64,000 bases of DNA. Source: ZC4RG30 sp963812195. Its GTDB lineage: Bacteria; Pseudomonadota; Gammaproteobacteria; Steroidobacterales; Steroidobacteraceae. A model generated the notes under the pieces. It was not told where the DNA came from, did not search any database, and worked only from the letters and a program-made list of their open reading frames with translations. Where the stretch lies: NCBI GenBank assembly GCA_963812195.1, contig CAWEUI010000011.1, positions 62,001 to 126,000 on the forward strand, given 5' to 3'. Positions 45,283 through 54,104 of the stretch are shown in pieces (the first letter of the stretch is position 1; every line of letters begins with the position of its first letter). The translations under genes and the position numbers were made by a program.

Positions 45283-45846
45283 ATGTCAGACCCGCCGCGC
45301 AAGGAATTCATCTCGGCCGAATCGCTGCTGCGGGATTCCTTCCGGCTCGCCATGCAGATCGTGCGCGGCGGCTTCCGGCCCACGTTCCTGGTGGGCGTGT
45401 GGCGCGGCGGCGCGCCGGTCGGCATCGCCGTGCAGGAGGCGCTGGAATACCACGGCATCCAGTGCGACCACATCGCCATCCGCACGTCCGCCTATGCCGG
45501 CGCCGAGCAGGCACCCTCCGCCGTGCGCGTGCACGCCATCGACTACCTGGTATCGCGCCTGACCGTGGAGGACCAGCTGCTGCTGATCGACGACGTGTTC
45601 GATTCCGGGCGCAGCCTGGAGGCCGTGTTGCGGGAGCTGGCCCGCCGCTGCCGGCGCAACATGCCGAAGAACGTGCGCATCGCCACCGTCTACTGGAAGC
45701 CGGCCCGCAACCGCACGCAACTCACGCCCGACTTCCACGTGCGCGCCACCGACGACTGGCTGGTGTTTCCGCACGAGCTGCACGGGCTGTCGCGCGAGGA
45801 GATCCTCGCCAACAAGCCGGTGGACGAGGATTTCTTCAGCTCCTGA
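45283..45846 (+). CDS. Purine-type phosphoribosyltransferase family protein
   Basis: 187 residues of the type I phosphoribosyltransferase fold. The PRPP-binding loop is LLIDDVFDSGRS (about residue 104-115), with the flexible-loop and pyrophosphate-binding VGVWRGGAP upstream. The closest pattern is a hypoxanthine/xanthine-type enzyme, making nucleotide from free base and PRPP; the base specificity cannot be told. It follows hemJ by 20 bases and overlaps the convergent CPBP gene by 11 bases. Confidence 0.87.
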   Translation: MSDPPRKEFISAESLLRDSFRLAMQIVRGGFRPTFLVGVWRGGAPVGIAVQEALEYHGIQCDHIAIRTSAYAGAEQAPSAVRVHAIDYLVSRLTVEDQLLLIDDVFDSGRSLEAVLRELARRCRRNMPKNVRIATVYWKPARNRTQLTPDFHVRATDDWLVFPHELHGLSREEILANKPVDEDFFSS

Positions 45847-46757
45847 GCCGGCGCGCGCCGGTGCGCCAGACAATGATGCAGGCGATGCCGGCCAGCAGCG
45901 CGATCCACCAGCCGAGCAGTCCGTCGAAACTGCCCACCAGGAAGGACCAGTGGCCGGCGGGCCCGGGCGCGGACACCTTGCGGAACACCACGATCGTCGC
46001 GACGAAGCCGGCGTGCAGGCCGATGCAGCCGCCCAGATCGCCCCAGCGACGACGCACCAGCGCCAGCAACAACCCCACGCACCACAGCGCGGCGCAGGCA
46101 TCCAGGATGGTCAGCGGATGCGCGAAGGCGTTGAAGAACTGCGCCAGCACGATGAAGCCGCTCCACCCGGTCACCTGATCGTACGGCACGCCCTTGAAGG
46201 GCATGCCCGCGGGATGTCCGAGAAAATGCACGGCGGCGTACAGCAGCGGTACCGCGAACAGCGCCCAGCGCGTGGCGCCGATGCGCTGCAATGCGCCCTG
46301 CATGGCGCCGCGAAAGAATGTCTCCTCGATCAATGCCACGATCAGGCCCGTGCCCAGGCCCTTCGCCAGCAGCGGCAGCCAGCCGGTCCATGCCGGCGGC
46401 AGCAGCGGCATTCCATGTGCGTACCCGCAACAGGAACAGCGGCACCAGAGCCAGCAGCATCAGCAGCATGCCGGCGGCGAGGCCGACACCCACGCGACGC
46501 ACGAAGCGCGCGGCGGGGCCGGTGAAGCCCAGCGTCGCGCGACTGGCCAGTCCGTGTCGCCTGAGCAGCCAGATGGCCAGGATCACCACCACCAACATGG
46601 TCAGGCGCACGAATACGCGATGCAGCGGGAACACCGCGATGGGCGCCAGCGCGGCCTGCACCCAGGGGCCGGCAATGGCCGCCACGAGCGTGGCGGCGAG
46701 CAGGGCCGCGACGAAGGCGAGGATGATGGACAGCGGCGAGGCCGGCAGCGGCTTCAC
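45836..46757 (-). CDS. CPBP-family intramembrane metalloprotease (frameshifted near 46405)
   Basis: About 306 residues across one extra base near 46405. Several transmembrane helices carry the CPBP catalytic motifs EETFFRG (near residue 150), an F..H-type motif in FFNAFAHPLTIL, and GLHAGF near the end. Members are Rce1-like proteases or immunity-type proteins for modified peptides; the substrate is unknown. It starts with GTG overlapping the hemN stop by 4 bases (GTGA) and is the last gene of the hem operon, so it is co-expressed with haem genes, for which I know no functional link. Confidence 0.82.
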
Positions 46758-48108
46758 AGCGTGGCGGTCTTCGGTTGCGTCGCCGGTTGCGTCAGATAGC
46801 GGTCGAAGGCGAGCCCGATGCGGCGCAGGAACGCCCGGCCGGTTTCAGTCACCGAGATACGCGCGCCGTGCATCTCCACCAGCCCGTCGTCGCGCAGTGC
46901 TTGCAGCGCGGCGTCTGCCGCGCGCCACCAGTCGCTCGCGCGCTGCGCGGCATCGGGCTGCGCGGTGCCACCGGCAGAACAAGGTCCACAGCAGGGTGCG
47001 GATCTGCCGGTCCTCCCCGGACAACACGTGGCCGCGCTGCAACGGCAGTTCACCGGCAGCCAGGCGGGTTTCGTAACGCTGCAGGTTCTTCTCGTTCTGC
47101 GCGTACGCCAGCGCCGGCATCGCCGATGGCCGAGACGCCGAGGCCAAGCAATGCGTCGATGCGGCTCGCGGAAAAACCCATGAAGGTGCGCGACAGCTCG
47201 CCGGCTGCCAGCGCGGCCACCAGCGGATCGCCGGGCAATGCGTACTGGTCGATGCCGATCTCCACGTAGCCCAGCGCGCCCATGCGCTCGCGGCCAAGCT
47301 GGAACAGCGCATGGCGCTGCGCCGTGTCAGGCAGGTCCGCCTCGGTGTAGCGGCGCTGGCTGGGCTTGATCCAGGGCACATGCGCGTAGGGCAGGAAGGA
47401 GATGCGTTCCGGCCGCATGGCCGCGACCACATCGAAGGTGGTGGCCAGGCTGTCCACCGTCTGCAGGGGCAGGCCGTAGATGAGATCAATGCTGATGCTG
47501 GTGAAACCCAGTTCGCGGGCCGCGTCGACCAGCTCGTGCACCTGGGCCTCGGTCTGCACGCGATTGACGATCTCCAGCACGCGGGCGTCGAAATCCTGCA
47601 CACCGACGCTGAGCCGGTTGAAGCGGTGCCGGCGCAGCACCGCGAGCTGTTCGCGCGTGGTGTTGCGCGGGTCCGCCTCCAGCGCGAAATCCGCATCCCC
47701 GGCGATGCGCGCATCGCGCAGCAGGCCATCCAGCAGCCGCTCCAGCTCGCCGGCCGGCAGATAGCTGGGCGAGCCACCGCCCAGATGCATCTCGCCCAGC
47801 GAGATGCTGCCCAGCGCCGCGCGGTACATCGCCGACTCCTTCAACACGCTGTCGACGTAGGGCGCGGCCAGCGCATGGTTGCGCACCAGGCGCATGTTGC
47901 AGCCGCAGAAGGTGCACAGCGACTGGCAGAACGGAATGTGCACGTACAGGCCGGCGCGCGATTGTTCGCGCGACAGCGCCGCGTCCAGCCATTGCAGCCA
48001 GTCCGCGGCCGGCGGCGCGGCGCCCCAGTGCGTCACCGTGGGATAGCTGGTGTAGCGCGGGCTCGGGCCGCCATGGCGGGCGAGCAGCGCCGGCGCCAGC
48101 GCTTTCAT
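46754..48108 (-). CDS. hemN: Oxygen-independent coproporphyrinogen III dehydrogenase (two frameshifts)
   Basis: About 450 residues (E. coli HemN 457) once extra bases near 47115 and 46980 are removed. The radical SAM motif CQSLCTFCGC (CxxxCxxC) lies near residue 60 after GLYVHIPF; MHLGGGSPSYLP, SVGVQDFDARVLEIVNR and FTSISIDLIYGLPLQT are all present, as is the C-terminal HemN region with DGLVEMHGARISVTETGRAF. It converts coproporphyrinogen III to protoporphyrinogen IX without oxygen. Its ATG at 48108 overlaps the hemE stop by 4 bases (ATGA). The two breaks look like sequencing errors (GCCGGCG for GCGGCG in one). Confidence 0.92.
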
Positions 48109-49146
48109 CCGAAGATCTCCCGCTGCAAGGTGACGAAGCGCCGCACGTTGGCTTCCGGAGTCCGCTGCAGCACGCCATGGCCCAGGCCGCAGATCCAGCC
48201 GCGGCGCATGGCGGCGGGCAATGCGTGGATGCGGGAGAACCAGCCGGTGAGCCGCTGCTCCAGTTCCGCGTAGGGCAGATGCAGCCACTCGGGGTCCACG
48301 TTGCCCTGTATGCACCAGTGCTCGGCCGTACTGGGCGAGCACTTCGGCCAGGTCGTGCCGCCAGTCGATGCCCAGGCACTGGAAGGGCAGGCCCTTGAGC
48401 TGATCCCAGTGCGCGGGACCGGTGCCGCGCGAGTAATACGTGACCGGAGTCGTCGGGTCGAGCGCGCGGAAGCGCGCCAGCAGCTCGGCCAGCACCGGCA
48501 CCACATGCCGGCCGTAGCCGGCCGCGTCGATCTCACCGGCGGCGGTGTCGAACAGCGCGATGTTCTCGGCGCCGGCGCCGGACTGCAGCGCCATGTTGTG
48601 CGCCAGCAGGTCGAGCAGCTTCTCGTTGAATGCCTCGTACACGCCATTGGTCAGGCCACCCATGGCCTGCGGTGCCTTTTCGTGCGATCCGGCCGCCGCA
48701 TAGACGTACAGCGTCCACGGTCCGCCGACGAAACCGATCAGCCCCTTGTCGGCGCGCAGGCGCGCGCGCGTGAGCCGGATGGCCTCGGCCTGGAAGTCCA
48801 TGAACTGCGCGCGCCCGGCGCCACCGGTGAGCCGCCCGGCGTCGGCCGGGGTCTGCACGTGGAAGGCCAGCTTCGGGCCGGGGTCGTAGGTGAGCCCCAT
48901 GCCCATGGCCTCCAGCGGAAACAGCAGGTCGGAGAACAGGATGGCCGCGTCGAAGTTGAACTCGTGCACCGGGCCCAGCGCCGTTTCGGCGGCCAGCAGC
49001 GGATCCTTGCACAGCGCGATGAAATCGTTGTGCCGCTTGAGCATCTGGTAGTGCGAGTGATAGCGGCCGGCCTGGCGCATCATCCACACCGGCGGGCGGC
49101 CGGTGTTGCGACGGTGCAGGGCGGCATTGAGCAAGGTCTCGGTCAT
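48105..49146 (-). CDS. hemE: Uroporphyrinogen decarboxylase (frameshifted near 48320)
   Basis: About 346 residues when one extra C near 48320 (GGCCGAG for GGCGAG) is removed. Conserved parts are RPPVWMMRQAGRYHSHYQML at residues 16-35, AAILFSDLLFPLEAMGM (catalytic Asp), FVGGPWTLYVYAA, YYSRGTGPAHWDQLKG, and IQGNVDPEWL followed by GWICGLGHGVLQRTPEANV. It decarboxylates uroporphyrinogen III to coproporphyrinogen III. It follows the response regulator by a one-base stop/start overlap (TGATG) and precedes hemN by a 4-base overlap. Confidence 0.94.
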
Positions 49147-49841
49147 CAGTTGTTTTCCAGTTGATAGCCCACGCCGCGGATGCTGCGGATGGTTGCCGGG
49201 TTGGCCGGATCGGGTTCCACCAGGCGGCGCAGGCGCAGGATGAAGTTGTCGACGGTGCGTTCGGTGGGGAATTCGTCCTGTGCCCAGGCGCGCGAGAGGA
49301 TCTCGTCGCGGCTCACCGCGCGGCCGGCGCGTTCCAGCAGCAGTTTGAGCACCGCGCATTCCTTGTGCGTGAGGCGGTGCACCTTGCCGCCGCTCTCGGC
49401 GGTGAAGCGCTCGAAGTCCACGTTGGCGAGGCCAATGCGCACCGGTCCGCCGGTGCCGGGTGTGGCGATGTCGCCGGCCCGCTTGAGCATGTTGTGGATG
49501 CGCAGCACCAGTTCGCGCAATGCGAATGGCTTGGTCATGTAGTCGTCCGCGCCCAGTTCCAGCCCGCGAATGCGGTCCTCGGGCGAACCCCAGGCGGTCA
49601 GGAACAGCATCGCGGTGGCCGGGCTGACTTCGCGCAGGTGCCGGCCGACCGCGAATCCGTCGCCATCGGGCAGCCCGACGTCCAGCACCGCGGCGGCATA
49701 GTGCTGCCGCGCCAGTGCCTCGCGGGCCGCGGCGACGGTGGCCGCGTGCGTCACGCGGAAGCCTTCGGCGCTGAGCCGTTCGGTCAGTGTGGCGGCGACG
49801 TTGGCGTCGTCTTCAACCAGCAGCAGCGGAGTCGCGCTCAT
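49146..49841 (-). CDS. OmpR-type response regulator inside the haem operon
   Basis: 231 residues: receiver domain with EDD (10-12), phosphoacceptor D54 in LDVGLPDGDG and lysine in YMTKPF, then a winged-helix domain (about 135-230) with LTHKECAVLKLLLERAGR and DNFILRLRRLVEPD. It is co-translated with hemE (stop/start overlap). The histidine kinase partner is immediately upstream, ending 13 bases from the regulator's start. Regulation of the haem genes themselves is likely but not shown. Confidence 0.93.
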   Translation of the reverse strand: MSATPLLLVEDDANVAATLTERLSAEGFRVTHAATVAAAREALARQHYAAAVLDVGLPDGDGFAVGRHLREVSPATAMLFLTAWGSPEDRIRGLELGADDYMTKPFALRELVLRIHNMLKRAGDIATPGTGGPVRIGLANVDFERFTAESGGKVHRLTHKECAVLKLLLERAGRAVSRDEILSRAWAQDEFPTERTVDNFILRLRRLVEPDPANPATIRSIRGVGYQLENN

Positions 49842-49854
49842 CGAACCGCCCGGA

Positions 49855-50805
49855 TCAGCTGGCGGCCCTGAAGTGCAGGGTGACCACGAAGCCGCCTTCC
49901 GGCGCATTGGCGAACTCCACGTGCCCGCCCATGCGCTCCATCAGCACACGCACCAGGTACAGCCCCACGCCGGTGCCGCGCGAGGCATCGCCGCGCGCGA
50001 ACATCCGGCCCAGCTTGGAGAAGTCTCCCCGGTGGCCGCGGCCGTCATCGCGGTAGCGCAGGTCCACACCTTCGGCGGTTCGAACCGCGGCAACCTGCAG
50101 GTGGATCGGGTCCCGATCACCATGTCGCAGTGAGTTCTCCACCAGATTGCGCAGGATGAGCTGCACCGCCGCGGTGTCGCCATGCACCGCGGGCAAGGAC
50201 GGCTCCACGGTGAGCGTGAGCTGCGCACCTTCGCCCTCGGTGGCGACGATGGCGCGCAGCGCGCGGTCCAGCCACTGGTCGAACGGAATGGCCTGGTCGG
50301 CCAGCGCGCCGCCGCCTTCGATGCGCGCCAGTTCCAGCGTCTTGTCGATCTGCGATTCCAGCCGGTGCGTGTCCACCAGCAGCCGGTCGATCAGCTCCTG
50401 CGTGGGCTCGCCCGCGGCGATGGCCTCGGTCTGCAGCCGCACGCTGGTCAGTGGCGTGCGCAGTTCATGCGTCAGGGCGCCGAAGAACGCCTGCGTGCCG
50501 CGCGCGCGGCGGATGTCGCGCCGGTAGTACCAGAACAATGCCGCCGATACCGTCAGCAGCAGCAGCAGGAAGGTGCCGCCTTCCCAGAACACCATGCGAT
50601 GCGTGACCGCCTGGTCGGCCAGCACCTCGGCCGCGGGCACGCCGGCCTTCTCCGACAGCTCGGCGATGCGTCCGGCCTGGTCGAGCAGGTGGTAGGCCCA
50701 CCAGGCCACCAGCGCCAGGATCACCACCAGCCAGACGGCGGCAAGCACGGCCACGCGCCGCGATTGCCGCACGGGGCGGACGCTCAAGGCGCCTTTGCTG
50801 TCCAT
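49855..50805 (-). CDS. Sensor histidine kinase inside the haem operon
   Basis: 316 residues. Two transmembrane helices (about 19-41 and 76-95) enclose a periplasmic loop of only about 35 residues, so sensing may be within the membrane. The dimerisation motif LTHELRTPLTSV places the phospho-histidine at H113. The ATPase domain has LRNLVENSLRHGD, YRDDGRGHRGD and GTGVGLYLVRVLMERM. The N-terminus overlaps hemC/hemD by 22 bases (50784-50805), which firmly ties it to the haem operon. The signal is unknown; a porphyrin or redox cue would be natural, by inference. Confidence 0.9.
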   Translation of the reverse strand: MDSKGALSVRPVRQSRRVAVLAAVWLVVILALVAWWAYHLLDQAGRIAELSEKAGVPAAEVLADQAVTHRMVFWEGGTFLLLLLTVSAALFWYYRRDIRRARGTQAFFGALTHELRTPLTSVRLQTEAIAAGEPTQELIDRLLVDTHRLESQIDKTLELARIEGGGALADQAIPFDQWLDRALRAIVATEGEGAQLTLTVEPSLPAVHGDTAAVQLILRNLVENSLRHGDRDPIHLQVAAVRTAEGVDLRYRDDGRGHRGDFSKLGRMFARGDASRGTGVGLYLVRVLMERMGGHVEFANAPEGGFVVTLHFRAAS

Positions 50806-52355
50806 TTGCGCCACTCTTCTGCGGAAGGGAAGGCCCGGAAGTTTCGCACGCCGCTGGCCCGGATGTGCTCGGCGGTCTTGCCCGGACCGCTGGCATGCCA
50901 GGCGCCCGGACTGGCCAGATGCCGGCCGCGCTCGAACTGCGCCGTGCTGCTCCAGAAGATATGCGTGGCGGCGCCCAGCGCGGCGTCGTCCGGCAGGTCG
51001 CCTTCGCCCACGCGGTAGGTGGCGATCACGTTGGCGCCGGCCCAGCTGCCGGCCTGCCACGGTTGTTCGGCCGCGGCGTGGGTCAGCACATCCCAGTTGC
51101 CGGGCGAGGGCAGGCGCAGCAGCGGTTCGGCGATGAGCTGCGCCGCGGCTTCGGCACCCAGCCCTTCGCTGCATCCCTGCACCCACACCCCCTGCGCGGC
51201 CAGCGCGAACCAGCTCGTCGTCCCCGAGGTCCACACCCTGCGATTGGCAAGTGCCGGCGCGCCACCGGCCGGCAGCGCGCGCGAGTGCGCCACGAACACG
51301 GCATCGTGCGTGAGACGCGATGCGAGTGCCGTGCCATCGAGCAGCGGCGTGGCTTCGGCCTTGCGGGCACTGCTGCCATCCCAGGCCCGCACCGCTCCGC
51401 TGATCGTCGGCAGTGCCACTTCGGGCAGAAACCTGCGCATGCCGATGTCCCGGTCATCCGCGCTGCGGCCGGCGACGCGCAGTATGCCGCCCAGTTCCGG
51501 CAGCCAGGACAACGTGGCGCCGAAGCGCTGATGGCAGCCACCGCCATGCTCGGCCAGCAGTGCGCGCTCGATGGCGATCGCGCCACGCGTGGCCGGGTCT
51601 TCCAGCACCGCCAGCAGGGCGCGCGTAGCGGCATCATCGGCCCGGCATTCGATGGCCAGCGCGCCCTGGCCGGGTGCGCCAGGGGATTCAACGAGCGGCA
51701 GCACCATCAGGTTCAGCCCGTCCAGCAGTTCGGTGAGCAGCTTGTTGCCCTGACGCTCCGTGGCGGTGTCGGCGAACAGGCGCGACAGTCCGGCCATCGC
51801 CAGCACCACGCCGTCGAGGTGCCGCTCGCTGCCGCGCGGTTCGTGCAGCCGGCGCAGGCGGCTGTCCACATTGCCGCGCAGATTGGTCAGCGCCACCCTG
51901 CCGCGCGCCGCGTGCGGCAGCGCGCGCGCGAAGAAGCCGGGCAGCAGTTCGGCACGACGTGGTGACGACGTGCCGATGGCCAGGCTCGCGCCACCGGCCA
52001 GCCTGTCGGGTACGTCGCGCGCGAACAGGGCCAGGTCGCGCGGGTTGGCGCGCCGGGGCACGGCCGCCAGCACGAAATCCGGCGGCCGCTCCAGCGCCAG
52101 ATCCTTCAGCGAGTGCACGGTGAAATCCACGCGCCCTGCGCGCAGCGCGATGTCCAGCTCGGCGGTGAAGAACTCCTTGCCCTCGATCTCGGCCAACGGC
52201 TTGTCGAGCACGCGGTCGCCGCGCGTTTCGATGCCGACCAGTTCCACCTGCAGGTCGGGATGAGCGGCGCGCAGGGCGGCGGCGACCTGGCTGCTCTGCA
52301 CCCACGCCAGTGCGGAACGCCGCGTGCCCAGGCGCAGGGTCTTGTTCTTGCTCAT
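50784..52355 (-). CDS. hemC: Hydroxymethylbilane synthase fused to uroporphyrinogen-III synthase-like domain
   Basis: 523 residues. Residues 1-300 are HemC: RLGTRRSALAWVQSSQV, VHSLKDLALE with the catalytic aspartate, SSPRRAEL, LRGNVDSRL, and the dipyrromethane-cofactor cysteine in EHGGGCHQRFGA near residue 270. Residues about 335-523 read like a HemD domain (VFVAHSRALPAG, VWTSGTTSWFALAAQG, HIFWSSTAQFERG, AEHIRASG). Thus one polypeptide may turn four porphobilinogens into uroporphyrinogen III. HemC/HemD fusions are reported in a few bacteria such as Leptospira. The gene lies 12 bases after hemA and overlaps the histidine kinase by 22 bases. The HemD half is divergent, so its activity is less certain. 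Confidence 0.88.
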   Translation of the reverse strand: MSKNKTLRLGTRRSALAWVQSSQVAAALRAAHPDLQVELVGIETRGDRVLDKPLAEIEGKEFFTAELDIALRAGRVDFTVHSLKDLALERPPDFVLAAVPRRANPRDLALFARDVPDRLAGGASLAIGTSSPRRAELLPGFFARALPHAARGRVALTNLRGNVDSRLRRLHEPRGSERHLDGVVLAMAGLSRLFADTATERQGNKLLTELLDGLNLMVLPLVESPGAPGQGALAIECRADDAATRALLAVLEDPATRGAIAIERALLAEHGGGCHQRFGATLSWLPELGGILRVAGRSADDRDIGMRRFLPEVALPTISGAVRAWDGSSARKAEATPLLDGTALASRLTHDAVFVAHSRALPAGGAPALANRRVWTSGTTSWFALAAQGVWVQGCSEGLGAEAAAQLIAEPLLRLPSPGNWDVLTHAAAEQPWQAGSWAGANVIATYRVGEGDLPDDAALGAATHIFWSSTAQFERGRHLASPGAWHASGPGKTAEHIRASGVRNFRAFPSAEEWRKWTAKAP

Positions 52356-52367
52356 TGGGACGCGATT

Positions 52368-53348
52368 CTAGTGGCTGAACGCGCCGAACACGGCCAGATC
52401 TTCCCAGCCGTGATTGGAACTGCCGGCGCGCGAACCGTCGGCATCGTCAAGGCGCGCCAGCTGCGCCTTGTCGCGGCAGGCGCGGCGTGCGCGCGCCAGC
52501 AGCAGTTCGCGCTGCGAGGCATGTGCTTCGCGCAGCCCGAACAGTTCGGTCAGCGTGGCCAGGTCGCGCACGCCTTCCCAGGCCGTACCGGCCGCACCAT
52601 GCAGGCCCAGGTGCAGCACGCGGCCGGGCTGGCCATGCTGGCGCCACAAGGCCACGCGCTGCGCATCGCGCGCGGCATCGACGGGAATGCACAGCACCAC
52701 GTCGTGGGCGCGGCGCCACGCCGCATCCTCGGCGGCGGCGGTGGACTCCAGCAGGTGCACGCGCCCGCGGGTCCGCGAGGCACGCTGGCGATCGAGCATG
52801 GCCGCCGCGCGTTCCGCACTGCGGTTCCACACCAGTACTTCACCGGTATCCAGGAAAGGCAGCACCGTTTCGGCAAGCTGGCCCGCGCCGACCAGCAGTG
52901 TCGGTCCGGTGAGCGTGCCGCCCAGCAGCCGTCGCGCCAGCGATCCGTAGGTGGCGCTGCCGAGGCTGACCACGCACTCGGTGCGGATCTCCTTGGTGTC
53001 CTGCAACAGCCGCTGTATCCAGGGCCGCAGCCGCTGCGCGCCGGGTGCCTCGGAGCTCTCGTAATCGCGCCATGCCTGTTTGAACTGCCCGAGGATCTCG
53101 GTCTCGCCGGCGATCTCGCTTTCCAGGCCGCAGGCCAGTTGCAGCAGGAAGCTGTAGGCGTCGGCACCAACGTGGCGTTCATAGCCGGCCGCGTCGGCCT
53201 GTTCGATGGTGGGCTGCGCGGCCGGTGGCTCCATGGCGATGCGCACCTCACGCAGGCAGGTGTCCAGCACGCAGCAGTCGGGCAGCAGCGTGGCGGGCGT
53301 ACCTTCCGGCGCCCGGCGGTTGAGCACAACGAGGTTGGCCAGGGGCAT
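52368..53348 (-). CDS. hemA: Glutamyl-tRNA reductase, short divergent form
   Basis: 326 residues against the usual 420. The catalytic cysteine lies in LDTCLREV near residue 31, where the canonical motif is STCNRTE, so flanking residues differ. The signature GLESEIAGETEILGQFKQAW near residue 74 is intact, and a Rossmann-type LLVGAGQLAETVLPFL marks the NADPH domain. The C-terminal dimerisation domain is reduced to a short helical tail (LREAHASQRELLLARARRAC). It makes glutamate-1-semialdehyde from glutamyl-tRNA as the first step of haem synthesis. It is the first gene of the operon; upstream is about 125 bases with a 16-base palindrome (53427-53442). Activity is inferred from the signature and context. 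Confidence 0.82.
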   Translation of the reverse strand: MPLANLVVLNRRAPEGTPATLLPDCCVLDTCLREVRIAMEPPAAQPTIEQADAAGYERHVGADAYSFLLQLACGLESEIAGETEILGQFKQAWRDYESSEAPGAQRLRPWIQRLLQDTKEIRTECVVSLGSATYGSLARRLLGGTLTGPTLLVGAGQLAETVLPFLDTGEVLVWNRSAERAAAMLDRQRASRTRGRVHLLESTAAAEDAAWRRAHDVVLCIPVDAARDAQRVALWRQHGQPGRVLHLGLHGAAGTAWEGVRDLATLTELFGLREAHASQRELLLARARRACRDKAQLARLDDADGSRAGSSNHGWEDLAVFGAFSH

Positions 53349-53426
53349 GCCGGAAGCCTAGCCAGCCTGCCTGCCGGGTTTGTCACCGGGGCGTCACTGG
53401 AACAGTCCAGGGGGGCTCCCGCCCCG

Positions 53427-53442
53427 GAATCCCGCGGGATTC
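53427..53442. repeat. 16-base perfect palindrome upstream of hemA
   Basis: GAATCCCGCGGGATTC reads the same on both strands and lies about 80 bases 5' of hemA in the gap before the convergently oriented GST gene. It could be an operator of a dimeric regulator or a transcript hairpin; there is no direct evidence for either. Confidence 0.35.
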
Positions 53443-53474
53443 GTGATCCGGTACGCAGTCGCGCCGCGGGAGTC

Positions 53475-54083
53475 CTAGGGCGCCAGGCCTTCTTCCTTGC
53501 GGGCCTGCTGCACCGAGGGCCGCGCCCGGCAGCGCTCGTAGTAGGCGCTCAGTTTCGGGTAGCCGGAGATGTCCAGCCCGAGCCGGCCCAGCCAGCTCAG
53601 CGTCACGTACAGGTAGGCGTCGGCCACGGTGAAGTTCTCGCCCGTGAGATAGGGCTTGTCGCCCAGCGACTGTTCAACGAAGCCGTAGCGCTGCAACGCG
53701 GCCTCGCGCGCGGCCTTCTTCATCTCTTCAGTGCTGGTGGGCCGGAACAGCGCGGACAGCTGCTTGTGGATTTCACCATTGATGTAGCCCAGCCATTCCA
53801 CCACGCGAAAGAAACCCAGCGTGCCGGCCTTGGGCGCCAGCCGCCCGGCCGGATCGAGCGAGGAGATGTAGCTCAGCACGCTCACGTTCTCGGTGAGCAC
53901 GCTGCCGTCGTCCAGCTCCAGCGCGGGCACGTAACCCTTGGGGTTGATGCTGGTGAAGTCCTGCCCATCGGCGGTCTTCTTCGTGCCGCGTTCGATCTCG
54001 ACGGCTTCGAACTTCACACCGGTTTCGATCAGGGATATGTACGACGCCAGTGAACAGGCGCCCTTCAGGCAATACAGTTTCAT
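53475..54083 (-). CDS. Beta-class glutathione S-transferase
   Basis: 202 residues, the expected length. The N-terminal thioredoxin-like fold has MKLYCLKGACSLASYISLIE with Cys10 (the beta-class cysteine), KGYVPALELDDGSVL with the cis-proline, and ENVSVLSYI; the C-terminal domain carries FTVADAYLYVTLSW. It conjugates or reduces substrates with glutathione. It is divergent from the DMT transporter gene, 21 bases away. The start ATG is at 54083. Confidence 0.93.
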   Translation of the reverse strand: MKLYCLKGACSLASYISLIETGVKFEAVEIERGTKKTADGQDFTSINPKGYVPALELDDGSVLTENVSVLSYISSLDPAGRLAPKAGTLGFFRVVEWLGYINGEIHKQLSALFRPTSTEEMKKAAREAALQRYGFVEQSLGDKPYLTGENFTVADAYLYVTLSWLGRLGLDISGYPKLSAYYERCRARPSVQQARKEEGLAP

Positions 54084-54104
54084 GGCGGCATCTTACAATG
54101 CGGC

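Noticed and set aside
47050..49359. A single HemE-HemN fusion protein
   Set aside because: The apparent fusion arises from one extra base near 48320; true hemE ends at 48105 with a normal ATGA overlap to hemN.
49146..49841. Response regulator as part of a phosphate or copper system
   Set aside because: No phoB/cus-type neighbours; the context is haem synthesis, so no specific name is given.
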